In this document: positions 33,135 to 40,621 of the stretch, piece after piece
Position numbering within the stretch: position 1 is the stretch's first letter
How the letters are laid out: each line of letters begins with the position of its first letter
NCBI RefSeq assembly: GCF_003668875.1
Contig: NZ_RAWM01000068.1
Coordinates: 1 to 46,320 of the forward strand
Source of the DNA: Corallococcus interemptor
GTDB taxonomy: Bacteria; Myxococcota; Myxococcia; Myxococcales; Myxococcaceae
Direction of reading: 5' to 3'
DNA length: 46,320 nt
Translations under genes and position numbers: made by a program
Notes under the pieces: model-generated
Told to the model about the DNA's origin: nothing
What the model saw: only the letters and a program-made list of their open reading frames with translations
Databases searched by the model: none

Positions 33135-35567
33135 ATGGCTTCCCTCCTCCAGGACCTCCGGCTCGCGCTGCGGCGGCTGCGTCACAGCCCCACGTTCACC
33201 GTCGTGGCGGTGGCCACGCTGGCGCTGGGCATTGGCGCCAACGTCGCCATCTTCAGCGTGGTGCACGCGGTGCTGCTGCGGCCGCTGCCCTTGCATGACG
33301 ACGCGCGGCTCGTGCGGCTGTTCAGCGTGGGCCGGCAGGGCCCGGGGCCGACCTCGCCTCCGGACCTGAAGGACCTGGGCGAACAGACGCGCGCCTTCGA
33401 GGGGCTGGCCGGGGTGGCGCCCGCGATGGTGACGCTTGGGGCGGACCGCACGGAGGCCTCGCCCATGAAGGTGCAGGCCGGGCTGGTGACGGCCGGGTTC
33501 TTCCAGGTGCTGGGCCCGCGCGTGCAGCTGGGCCGGGCGCTCCAGGCGGGAGATGACGCGCCGGGCGCGCCCCAGGTGGCGGTGCTGTCACATGCGCTCT
33601 GGCAGCGCCGCTTCGGTGGCAGCCCGGACGTGCTGGGCCGCGCGCTGAACCTGGGCGGCCCGCTGCCCTGGACGGTGGTGGGCGTGATGGCGCCGGGGTT
33701 CGACTTCCCCTCGCACGCGGAGCTGTGGACGCCGGTGGTGCAGGACGCGTCCATGACGAAGCCGGAGGCGCGCGGCGCGCACTGGCTGGAGGTGTATGGG
33801 CGGCTGGCGCCCGGCGTGAGCCTCGCGACGGCGAGGGCCGACGCGGCGGCGGTGGCCCGGAGCCTGGCGGCGCGCTACCCGGCGACGAACGCGGACATGG
33901 GCGCGAGCGTGGAGCCCCTGCGCGACGTGCTGCTGGGCCCGGTGCGTCCTTCCCTGTTGCTGCTGCTGGGCGCGGTGGGGCTGGTGCTGCTCATCGCGTG
34001 CGCCAACCTCATGCACCTGCTGCTGGCGCGGGCCGCGTCGCGCGAGGGCGAGACGTCCGTGCGGCTCGCGCTGGGTGCGAGCCGGGGGCGCATCGCGCGC
34101 GAGCTGCTGGTGGAGAGCGCGCTCCTGTCGGTGCTGGGGGGCGGGGCCGGACTGCTCGCGGCCATGTGGGCGCTGGATGCGCTGGCGGCGTTCGGGCCCC
34201 GGGACATTCCGCGCATCGACGAGGTGTCGCTCGACGGCACCGTGCTGGCGTTCACCGCGGGCCTGTCGGTGTTCACCACGTTCCTCTTCGGTCTGGTGCC
34301 GGCGTGGCAGACGTCGCGCGTGGAGCTGGCGCGCGTGCTCCGGGCCTCGGGTGAGGGCGCGGGCGGCGCCGCGCACCACCACCGCACCCGCGCGGCGCTC
34401 ATCGTGGCGGAGACGGCGCTGGCGGTGCTGCTGCTGGTGAGCGCGGGCCTGTTGCTGCGCAGCTTCGTGCACCTGCGGCAGGTGGACCCGGGCTTCCAGC
34501 CGGAGGGCGTGCTGACGGTGAAGCTGGAGCTGCCGCCCATCCGCTACGCCTTCGGCAGCGCGGCGCCCGCGGCCTTCTACGACGGGCTGCTCGAACGGCT
34601 GCGGGCCCTGCCGGGCGTGAGCGTGGCGGGCGCGATGGGGGGCCTGCCCATGGAGGGCAAGCGGTGGACGCTCGCGGTGCGCGATCCACGGCGGCCGGTG
34701 GCGCCGGGCATGGAGCCCTGGCAGGCCAGCATCCGCGTCGTCACGCCGGGGGCCTTGGAAGCGCTGCGGGTGCCGGTGCTTCGGGGCCGGGGGCTCCTAC
34801 CGGAGGACCGGGGCGCCGGTGGACGCGCGGTGTTGATCAACGCGGAGGCGGCGCGCCGCTTCTGGCCAGGAGAGGACCCGCTGGGCCGCACCCTCGACAC
34901 GGACATGGACTGGGGCAACGGCGCCTTCGGAGGCCGGGTGGTGGGAGTGGTGGCGAACCTGGCCACGGAGGGGCTGGCCGCGCCCGCCGCGCCGGAGGTG
35001 TTCATCCCCTACGAGCAGGCGCGCTCCACGGAGATGACGCTGGTGCTGCGCACGACAGGCGAGCCGCTCGCGCTGGCCCGGGCGGTGCGGGCGGAGGTCC
35101 GGGGCGTGGACGCGAACCTCGCGTCGGGCAGCGTGCGGACGCTGGCGTCGGTGGTGGATGGAACGGTGGCGCCGCTGCGCTTCTATCTCCTGCTGGCGAG
35201 CGTCTTCGCGGGGCTGGCGCTGGTGCTCGCGGCGGTGGGGCTCTACGGCGTGGTGGCCTACGCGGTGGTGCAGCGCACGCGGGAGCTGGGCATCCGCATG
35301 GCATTGGGCGCGCGAGCAGGCCAGCTGATGGGCATGGTGTTGAGCCACTACCTGCGGCTCACGGCGGTGGGCCTGGTGCTGGGGCTCGGGCTCGCGTGGG
35401 GCGCCAGCCGCGCGCTGTCGCACCTGCTCAACGGGGTGCGGCCCACGGATCCGCTGACGTATGGATTGGTCGTGGCGGTGCTCGGCGCGGTCGCGTTCCT
35501 CGCGGCGCTGTTGCCCGCGCGGAGGGCCGCGCACGTGCCCCCCGCGGTCGTGCTCCGGGCGGAGTGA
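33135..35567 (+). CDS. ADOP-type ABC transporter permease (MacB/FtsX-like)
   Basis: Membrane protein of 810 residues. The N-terminus MASLLQDLRLALRRLRHSPTF is the diagnostic start of the ADOP (acidobacterial duplicated orphan permease) family. Two MacB_PCD periplasmic domains and two FtsX permease domains are present: transmembrane helices at ~20-45, 275-300, 330-350, 375-395, 430-450, then near the C-terminus (~680-805, ending LLPARRAAHVPPAVVLRAE). No ABC ATPase gene is adjacent, as is usual for these orphan permeases. ATG 33135 is preferred by homology; 33117 and 33105 are in-frame alternatives. Export of peptides or lipoproteins is the usual suggestion for this fold. Confidence 0.94.
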   Translation: MASLLQDLRLALRRLRHSPTFTVVAVATLALGIGANVAIFSVVHAVLLRPLPLHDDARLVRLFSVGRQGPGPTSPPDLKDLGEQTRAFEGLAGVAPAMVTLGADRTEASPMKVQAGLVTAGFFQVLGPRVQLGRALQAGDDAPGAPQVAVLSHALWQRRFGGSPDVLGRALNLGGPLPWTVVGVMAPGFDFPSHAELWTPVVQDASMTKPEARGAHWLEVYGRLAPGVSLATARADAAAVARSLAARYPATNADMGASVEPLRDVLLGPVRPSLLLLLGAVGLVLLIACANLMHLLLARAASREGETSVRLALGASRGRIARELLVESALLSVLGGGAGLLAAMWALDALAAFGPRDIPRIDEVSLDGTVLAFTAGLSVFTTFLFGLVPAWQTSRVELARVLRASGEGAGGAAHHHRTRAALIVAETALAVLLLVSAGLLLRSFVHLRQVDPGFQPEGVLTVKLELPPIRYAFGSAAPAAFYDGLLERLRALPGVSVAGAMGGLPMEGKRWTLAVRDPRRPVAPGMEPWQASIRVVTPGALEALRVPVLRGRGLLPEDRGAGGRAVLINAEAARRFWPGEDPLGRTLDTDMDWGNGAFGGRVVGVVANLATEGLAAPAAPEVFIPYEQARSTEMTLVLRTTGEPLALARAVRAEVRGVDANLASGSVRTLASVVDGTVAPLRFYLLLASVFAGLALVLAAVGLYGVVAYAVVQRTRELGIRMALGARAGQLMGMVLSHYLRLTAVGLVLGLGLAWGASRALSHLLNGVRPTDPLTYGLVVAVLGAVAFLAALLPARRAAHVPPAVVLRAE

Positions 35568-35606
35568 CTTCAGGCACGAGGCTGGCAATTGCTATCCTGA
35601 GCCGCG

Positions 35607-36440
35607 ATGCCCGCGCACCTTTTCGAATATCAGTGCCTGAAAGCGCTTCCAGGAAGGCATTCCGCAGGTTGGCGCACCTCCACGTTCTTGTTCGCGTTGG
35701 TTTTGGGATGCGCGGGCCCCAGGCTCTACTACCTGCGATCCGAACTCCCCATCCTGGAAGGGCGGTTCGATCTCGCGGTAGCCCCTGGGCCATGGCCGCA
35801 TCAGGACATTCCGACCGTCGTAGCGGACACGGACACGATTCCAGATGACCTGGTGCTGCCGACGCTCCGGGCCCTGATGACCTTGCCGGGCGCGGTGGAT
35901 GCCTGCGACCCGAACACCGGAGGTCCGCGACCGGACGCGGCCGAATACTGCGTCGCTCTTTACAAGACGCCGCAGGATTGGCGTGTTTCATGGCCCATTC
36001 GCAACCTGGTGAAGGAACGCAGTTCGTGCCAGCCGCCCTTTGGAGGCGTCGACGATGAATCCTTTGGCCGGAGCCCATTCATCATCGGCTTCGCGCACAA
36101 TCACCCGTGCGCGACGCGAATGAGCAGCGAGGACCTGACCCAGTTTCCCGCTGTGAAGATGGCGGATGGGCTGTGGACGATGGTGTCCTACGCCGCAAGC
36201 CCGGATGGCCAACTTGCGCGTGATTCACGGAACCGGTTGATTCCCGCATGGGCCTGGCTCGCCACGGGCCACAAGGACGAGCCCCGCTTATACAAGTGGA
36301 ACCCTGCGGGGGAGGTCTTTCAATGGAACGAGGCAACGGCCCGCTGGGAGTTCCAGGCGAACTGTCATCCGCAAGAGGCTTCCGGGATGCGCAGCCCCCG
36401 CATGCTGCTACCGCGCTGTTCGCCTGAGCTGAAGTGGTAG
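35607..36440 (+). CDS. JAMM/MPN-type metalloprotease-like lipoprotein
   Basis: Protein of 277 residues. A hydrophobic segment and lipobox (FALVLGC, Cys35) suggest a lipoprotein, though preceded by a long 25-residue N-region. The core carries a plausible complete JAMM set: Glu113 in AAEYCVALY (compare the ExCGLL strand), His164 and His166 in GFAHNHP, Ser173 and Asp176 (SSED). RadC and Mov34-type proteins share the HNHP..S..D pattern, but they are cytoplasmic. Many remaining cysteines fit an exported protein. It is 20 bases upstream of a second small exported gene. DNA is less GC-biased here and includes a TTA leucine codon (36288-36290), suggesting transfer. A lipidated JAMM peptidase is unusual; catalytic activity is inferred. 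Confidence 0.7.
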   Translation: MPAHLFEYQCLKALPGRHSAGWRTSTFLFALVLGCAGPRLYYLRSELPILEGRFDLAVAPGPWPHQDIPTVVADTDTIPDDLVLPTLRALMTLPGAVDACDPNTGGPRPDAAEYCVALYKTPQDWRVSWPIRNLVKERSSCQPPFGGVDDESFGRSPFIIGFAHNHPCATRMSSEDLTQFPAVKMADGLWTMVSYAASPDGQLARDSRNRLIPAWAWLATGHKDEPRLYKWNPAGEVFQWNEATARWEFQANCHPQEASGMRSPRMLLPRCSPELKW

Positions 36441-36461
36441 AAGTTCCCGGAGCACGTCCCG

Positions 36462-36941
36462 ATGATGAAACTTCCGCACTCCATCCTTCTCTTGACGCTC
36501 CTGCTGGATGGCGGCACGCCTGCTGTCTCTCCCAGCACCACCGCGAGGGATGGAGGCAGCACGGTGTCCTCTCCCGTCGCGGCAAACGGCGACGGAGGCA
36601 CCGCTCCTCGCGCTCCCATCGTCGCAGTGGGGATTGAATGGCCTGACGACCTGCATCCCCTCGCAACGCTGGACGGTCCGGCGGTGCTCGCCGCCCATGC
36701 GGCCTTGCAACGGCTGCTGGCGGGTTTTCCCAAGGAGTATGCGAAGGACTGTTCGTATACCGCCAAGGCCATGGAAGTCTCCGTGGCCCAACATGGCGGT
36801 CTGTACTTCGTGGAGATCAAGCGGCGCGTCGAGAAGTGCGGCTGGGCGACCCCTGGGTTCAATCCCTCCGCGCACTGGTACGAACTGTATGCCGTGTCAC
36901 CCGAAGGGAAGGTCCTGGCGCGGTATCCGTATCAGCCCTGA
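36462..36941 (+). CDS. small exported protein paired with the JAMM lipoprotein
   Basis: Protein of 159 residues with a signal peptide (MMKLPHSILLLTLLLDGGTPA) followed by a Ser/Thr/Gly/Pro-rich linker to ~55 and a compact domain to the end. The domain has two Cys (in KDCSYTAKAME and RVEKCGWATPG) that could form a disulfide, and aromatic beta-strands (GGLYFVEIKRR, WYELYAVSPEGKVLARYPY). I do not recognise it. The start ATG follows CGGAGC. It lies 20 bases after the JAMM gene on the same strand with the same low-GC composition, so the two are probably co-transcribed and co-inherited; substrate, inhibitor or partner of the JAMM protein are all possible. Confidence 0.7.
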   Translation: MMKLPHSILLLTLLLDGGTPAVSPSTTARDGGSTVSSPVAANGDGGTAPRAPIVAVGIEWPDDLHPLATLDGPAVLAAHAALQRLLAGFPKEYAKDCSYTAKAMEVSVAQHGGLYFVEIKRRVEKCGWATPGFNPSAHWYELYAVSPEGKVLARYPYQP

Positions 36942-36970
36942 AGGCGTGCCTCCGCGCCCCCGCTTCAGGG
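36936..36970. terminator. bidirectional stem-loop between convergent genes
   Basis: CCCTGAAG (36936-36943) and CTTCAGGG (36963-36970) form an 8-bp stem spanning the 23-base gap between the paired small exported gene and the GNAT gene. The stem includes both stop codons, so it can serve each direction. Confidence 0.45.
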
Positions 36971-37480
36971 GTCGAGCCGCTTGTAGAAGAGGACCGTGGG
37001 GTGCAGCGCACCGTCGGTGTGCCGCGCCCAGTCCGGAATCTCTCCTGCGCGCTGCCACTGACAATGCTGGTACACGGCCTCCGCCTTCGAGCCCGCCAGC
37101 GTGTCCAGCACCAGCAGGGTCCGCCCCGCGCTCCGGGCGTACTGCTCGACCTCCTGGAGCATCCGCGACGCCAGCCCCTGGCCCCGGGCCCGCGAGTGCA
37201 CGAGCAGCTTCTGCACCTCCGCGCGGTGCAGCCCGTTGGGCCGCAGGGACGGCGCGAGCTGCACGGTGCCGTCGATGCGCCCGTCCACCTCCGCCACCCA
37301 CAACACCAGCCCCGGCCCCAGCGCCGCGAGCACGCCCCGCCAGTACTCCGCCGCCTCCTCCAGCGAGAGCGGCGGAAGAAAGCCCACCGACGCGCCTCCC
37401 TCCACGGAGTCGATGAGCAGCTCCGCCAGCGCCCGCAGCTCCTCGGGGGTCGCCTGTTCGAGTCTCCGGATGGAAATCAT
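36965..37480 (-). CDS. GNAT family N-acetyltransferase
   Basis: Acetyl-CoA-dependent acetyltransferase of 171 residues. The acetyl-CoA-binding motif A is clear: VQKLLVHSRARGQGLASRMLQEVEQYAR (~88-115, with R-A-R-G-Q-G-L-A), followed by the LLVLDTLAGSKAEAVYQHCQW strand-helix with the family's conserved aromatic near the end. Full length for a GNAT. It lies 20 bases downstream of a hydrolase gene in the same operon. The acceptor (small amine, antibiotic or peptide) cannot be told. Confidence 0.93.
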   Translation of the reverse strand: MISIRRLEQATPEELRALAELLIDSVEGGASVGFLPPLSLEEAAEYWRGVLAALGPGLVLWVAEVDGRIDGTVQLAPSLRPNGLHRAEVQKLLVHSRARGQGLASRMLQEVEQYARSAGRTLLVLDTLAGSKAEAVYQHCQWQRAGEIPDWARHTDGALHPTVLFYKRLDP

Positions 37481-37501
37481 CGTTCGCTCAAGTCCAGCGG
37501 C

Positions 37502-38617
37502 TCACGGCGTGGCCGGCTTCGGGGGCTTCGGCGCGGGGGTGACGCGGGCGCCGGTGAAGCGCAGCAGCTCGTCCATGAGCTGACGGCGGCCATGCTCCGG
37601 CCGCTCCAGGTGCACGAAGTGCGTCGCGCCCGGGAGCACCACCGCCTTCACGCTGGCCGCGTGGTGCAAGTGCTCCTGGAGGCGCGTGACATCCTCCGGC
37701 CGGCTCCAGAAGTCGTTCTCCGCGCGCAAGAGGAGCACCTTCGCCGTGATGGCCGCCCCGTCCCACAGCTGCCGGCCCGTGGCCAGGTAGAAGCTGTCCT
37801 CCAGCGCCCCGGACGGCGCCCGGAACGCGAACGGCGTGCGGGACGGCCCCAGCGGATCACTCGTGACGGCCTCGCGCTGGAACGACGCCGCCACCTCCGG
37901 GGCCCTCCACTTCGCCCGCTCCGCCTCCTCCGCGGGCAGCTGCCGGTCCCACACCGCCATCAGCGACGCGCCCGTGTTCCACCGGTAGGCGCCCATGCCC
38001 TCCGCGTTGAACCGACCCGGCCGCTTCGGGTCCTCGAAGTCCGTGCCCTTCCCCAGCATCTTGTGCTCCGCGCTGCCCGCGTACAGCGCGTTGAGCATCA
38101 CCAGGTGGCTGACGTTGTCCGGGTGCAGGCTGGCGTACATGCCCGCCCAGTGGCCTCCCGTGGCCCACCCGAAGAGCCCCACGCGGCGCTGCCCCGTGCG
38201 CGCCTTCACCCAGCCCACCACCGCGTGCACGTCCTGGACGACCTCGTGCGAGTTCACCAGCGGCCGGCCCCTGGCGGGCGTGCTCATGGCCAGGGGCCGC
38301 GTGGAGCCGCCATAGCCGCGCGCGTCCATGACGTACACCGCGTGCCCCGCGCGGGCGAGCTCCGCCGCGATGGAGCCCCCCTCCACGGGCAGGTCGAACG
38401 AGGCCCGCCCCGGCACCCGCGCGCCGTGCAGGAGGATGAGCGGGGGCAGGTTGGCCACCTGCATGCCCGTGTCCTTCACCTCGCGGACGGAGACCTCCAC
38501 GCCCTCCTCGGAGGGCACCAGGAACTCCGCGCGCGTCACCTCCGCCCGGGCGCCGGCGCCGAACAACGCGCCCAGCAGCACCAGGGTCCGGACCACGGCC
38601 GCGCCTTCGTGATGCAT
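37502..38617 (-). CDS. alpha/beta hydrolase-fold protein lacking the Ser nucleophile
   Basis: Exported protein of 371 residues with a signal peptide (VVRTLVLLGALFGAGARA). The fold is that of the alpha/beta hydrolase superfamily (LILLHGARVPG, VYVMDARGYGGS, VLLLRAENDFWSRPED, and a terminal His in GATHFVHLERPEHG). The nucleophile elbow reads GLFGWATGGHW: Ala152 (codon GCC) stands where Ser (TCC) is expected, so ordinary serine hydrolase chemistry is lost. Thr153 next to it cannot occupy the same place without distortion. ATG 38617 is chosen with AAGG/GGAGG upstream; the frame is open to 38791 with a Cys-rich, probably non-coding leader. It heads an operon with the GNAT gene. Confidence 0.85.
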   Translation of the reverse strand: MHHEGAAVVRTLVLLGALFGAGARAEVTRAEFLVPSEEGVEVSVREVKDTGMQVANLPPLILLHGARVPGRASFDLPVEGGSIAAELARAGHAVYVMDARGYGGSTRPLAMSTPARGRPLVNSHEVVQDVHAVVGWVKARTGQRRVGLFGWATGGHWAGMYASLHPDNVSHLVMLNALYAGSAEHKMLGKGTDFEDPKRPGRFNAEGMGAYRWNTGASLMAVWDRQLPAEEAERAKWRAPEVAASFQREAVTSDPLGPSRTPFAFRAPSGALEDSFYLATGRQLWDGAAITAKVLLLRAENDFWSRPEDVTRLQEHLHHAASVKAVVLPGATHFVHLERPEHGRRQLMDELLRFTGARVTPAPKPPKPATP

Positions 38618-38689
38618 GCCCACCTTGTCCTCCCACTCCATGAACCGGGGGGAATCCTGCCAGCAGCCCCGCCCGGGCACACCTGCCAT

Positions 38690-38752
38690 GCAACTCTTGC
38701 CGTCCGTGCAAGCCTTGCCACGTCCCGGGCACCGGGAACGCGCAAGGCTTGC
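38690..38752. promoter_or_regulatory. three GCAA-N3-TTGC palindromes in a divergent promoter region
   Basis: Three 11-base copies of GCAANNNTTGC: GCAACTCTTGC (38690-38700), GCAAGCCTTGC (38708-38718) and GCAAGGCTTGC (38742-38752), starting 18 and 34 bases apart. They lie in the 263-base gap between the divergent Ala-elbow hydrolase (starts 38617) and lipoprotein (starts 38881). The second and third copies also form a larger inverted repeat enclosing CCCGGgcaCCGGG. Repeated palindromes at this place look like operator sites of a dimeric regulator controlling one or both genes. Confidence 0.55.
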
Positions 38753-38880
38753 CGTTCCCCTGGCACTCCTCCCGGGGCGCGGCGTTGGCATCCGCGTTGC
38801 TCATGTCCCGTTCCGTTCCCCGCTGGCGGCAAGGCAGGACGCATCGCTGGCATTCCCTGAACGACGAACGGAGAAACGAC

Positions 38881-39732
38881 ATGCACACGAATCACTTCGC
38901 GCGGAAGCTGTTCCTGGCGGCGCCCCTTTGCCTCTTCGCGGTGGGCTGCGGCGGCGACCCGATGATGGACGGGTCCATGACGGGCGAAGGTGCCACCGAG
39001 GCCGCCGCTCCCTCGGCTCCCGAGGACGCGGCGCTCGGGACGAGCGAGCAGGGCATCGGGCTGGGCGGCACGTACTGGTGGGGCACCTCCGCCAACGGCC
39101 TGACGTCCACCACCATCGGGACCGCCACCAACCGGACCTGCTTCCTGCGCGGCATCCGGGGCAACCTGAAGGGCACCAGCTGGGCCGGCGCGGGCGTCTT
39201 CCAGTACGCCGGCAACTGGGAGATCTTCATCAACCAGAGCAACAGCAAGGCGCTGCGCACGGACGTCCAGTGCATCAACACCGCCACCAACCGGACCCCG
39301 GAGGTCTCCTGGTACGACGGCCAGGCGGCGAAGCTGCTGGGCGCGGTCACCTCGGCCCGCCGCTGCTTCCTCACGCAGGTGGAGGCCGCGGGTGGCTTCA
39401 CGGCCAACGCCGACTACGCCCGCGTCTGGAATGACGGCTACAACTGGTACCTGGGCGGCAACCTGGGCGCGGCGGGCGGAGCGCGCGCCCTCTGCGTGGA
39501 CGTGCCCTCGGATGCGGGCGGCTGGCTGTGGATCGCCGGCAACCCGGGCACCTTCACGCACAACCTGGCCTACAATCCGGGTGGCGTGGCCTGCATGCTG
39601 TCCGGCATCGGCGGCAACTTCAGCACCAGCGACTACGACGACGGCGTGACCATCGACTACAACGCCGGCACCCGCTACTGGGAGATGACCGTCAGCAACA
39701 GCAAGCGCGGCTGGGGCAACTGCGTCAAGTAG
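38881..39732 (+). CDS. lipoprotein with Trp/Tyr/Gly-rich C-terminal repeats
   Basis: Protein of 283 residues with a strong lipoprotein signal (ending LFAVGC, Cys23) and a GGAG ribosome-binding site. The mature region is a low-complexity linker to ~65 and then ~215 residues with about four imperfect repeats of Cys-x-LxGIxG, aromatic-rich strands (YAGNWEIFINQSN, YNWYLGGNLG, RYWEMTVSNS) and paired cysteines (CFLRGI, CINTA, CFLTQV, CVDVP, CMLSGI), a pattern seen in several myxobacterial lipoproteins of unknown function. A beta-trefoil or similar sugar-binding fold is plausible but unproven. Two hairpins follow the stop. Confidence 0.82.
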   Translation: MHTNHFARKLFLAAPLCLFAVGCGGDPMMDGSMTGEGATEAAAPSAPEDAALGTSEQGIGLGGTYWWGTSANGLTSTTIGTATNRTCFLRGIRGNLKGTSWAGAGVFQYAGNWEIFINQSNSKALRTDVQCINTATNRTPEVSWYDGQAAKLLGAVTSARRCFLTQVEAAGGFTANADYARVWNDGYNWYLGGNLGAAGGARALCVDVPSDAGGWLWIAGNPGTFTHNLAYNPGGVACMLSGIGGNFSTSDYDDGVTIDYNAGTRYWEMTVSNSKRGWGNCVK

Positions 39733-39733
39733 C

Positions 39734-39795
39734 CTTCCCGCAAGGGAAGCCAGTGTCCGTTTCGCACGGAGCGAGGGGGGGCCGTGCGAAACGGA
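39734..39795 (+). terminator. tandem stem-loops after lipoprotein gene
   Basis: A CTTCCC/GGGAAG stem with a GCAA tetraloop begins two bases after the stop, followed by a perfect 14-bp stem TCCGTTTCGCACGG / CCGTGCGAAACGGA (39756-39769 with 39782-39795) with a 12-base loop. No T-run follows, but a 14-bp GC-rich stem would be a strong barrier. Confidence 0.55.
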
Positions 39796-39871
39796 TGGCG
39801 CATCGGCAGCGCGTGTGGTGTCACCTCCAGGCCGGGCGCATGCACCGCCCGCCATGGAGGTCACCCACACC

Positions 39872-40609
39872 ATGCAGGACGTCGACATCAAGACCGCGGA
39901 TGGAGTGATGGACGCGAAGCTGTTCCAGCCGGAAGGCTCGGGTCCGTGGCCAGCGGTCATCATGCTTCCGGATGCCTTTGGTGTCCGGCCCGTGTTCGAG
40001 GACATGGCCCGGCGCCTGTCCAAGTCCGGCTACGTGGTGCTCCTGCCCAACGTGTTCTACCGGGAGGCCCCGTCGTCGAAGCTGGACCTCAAGGGCACCT
40101 TTTATGACGAGGCGTTCCGCAAGCGCATCTACGCGCTCATCGGCACGCTGACGCCGGAGCGCCTGAAGGCGGACGCGGGCGCCCAGCTGGACTTCCTCTC
40201 CCGCCAGCCGTTCGTGAAGGGCCCGAAGGCGGGCGTGGCGGGCTACTGCTTCAGCGGCGGCATCGCCGTGCGCATGGGCGCGGACTTCCCGGACCGCATC
40301 GGCGCGGTGGCGTCGTCCCATGGCGGCCGCCTGGCCACGGACGCGCCCGACAGCCCCCACCGCCTGGTGAACCAGGTGAAGGCGGAGCTGTACTTCGGCC
40401 ACGCGGACAACGACAACTCCATGCCCGCGGACGCCATCCGCACGCTGGAGGCGGCGCTCAAGGACGCGGGCGTGAAGTACACCTCGGAGCTCTACCCCGG
40501 CGCGCAGCACGGCTACTCGGTGCCGGGCACGCCCCAGTTCAACGCGGAGGTCGCGGAGACGCACTGGACGCGGCTCCAGGAGCTGTTCGGCCGCACGCTG
40601 AAGGCCTGA
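39872..40609 (+). CDS. dienelactone hydrolase family protein
   Basis: Cytoplasmic alpha/beta hydrolase of 245 residues in the dienelactone hydrolase family, which opens cyclic ester or lactone substrates with a cysteine nucleophile. The elbow is GVAGYCFSGG with Cys126; an acid is in FGHADNDNSMP (Asp179/Asp181) and His213 in PGAQHGYSVPG. ATG 39872 gives MQDVDIKTADG, the standard start; ATG 39854 is in frame but has no ribosome-binding site, while GGAGG lies eleven bases before 39872. The permease gene begins 12 bases after its stop, so they are co-transcribed. Substrate might be a lactone imported by that permease. Confidence 0.92.
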   Translation: MQDVDIKTADGVMDAKLFQPEGSGPWPAVIMLPDAFGVRPVFEDMARRLSKSGYVVLLPNVFYREAPSSKLDLKGTFYDEAFRKRIYALIGTLTPERLKADAGAQLDFLSRQPFVKGPKAGVAGYCFSGGIAVRMGADFPDRIGAVASSHGGRLATDAPDSPHRLVNQVKAELYFGHADNDNSMPADAIRTLEAALKDAGVKYTSELYPGAQHGYSVPGTPQFNAEVAETHWTRLQELFGRTLKA

Positions 40610-40621
40610 GCGGCACGCCCC

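Noticed and set aside
38618..38800. N-terminal extension or separate small Cys-rich peptide upstream of the Ala-elbow hydrolase
   Set aside because: The frame is open to 38791 (with CPGRGKACTDGKSC), but the signal peptide and ribosome-binding site favour 38617, and the Cys codons coincide with the GCAA-N3-TTGC palindromes.
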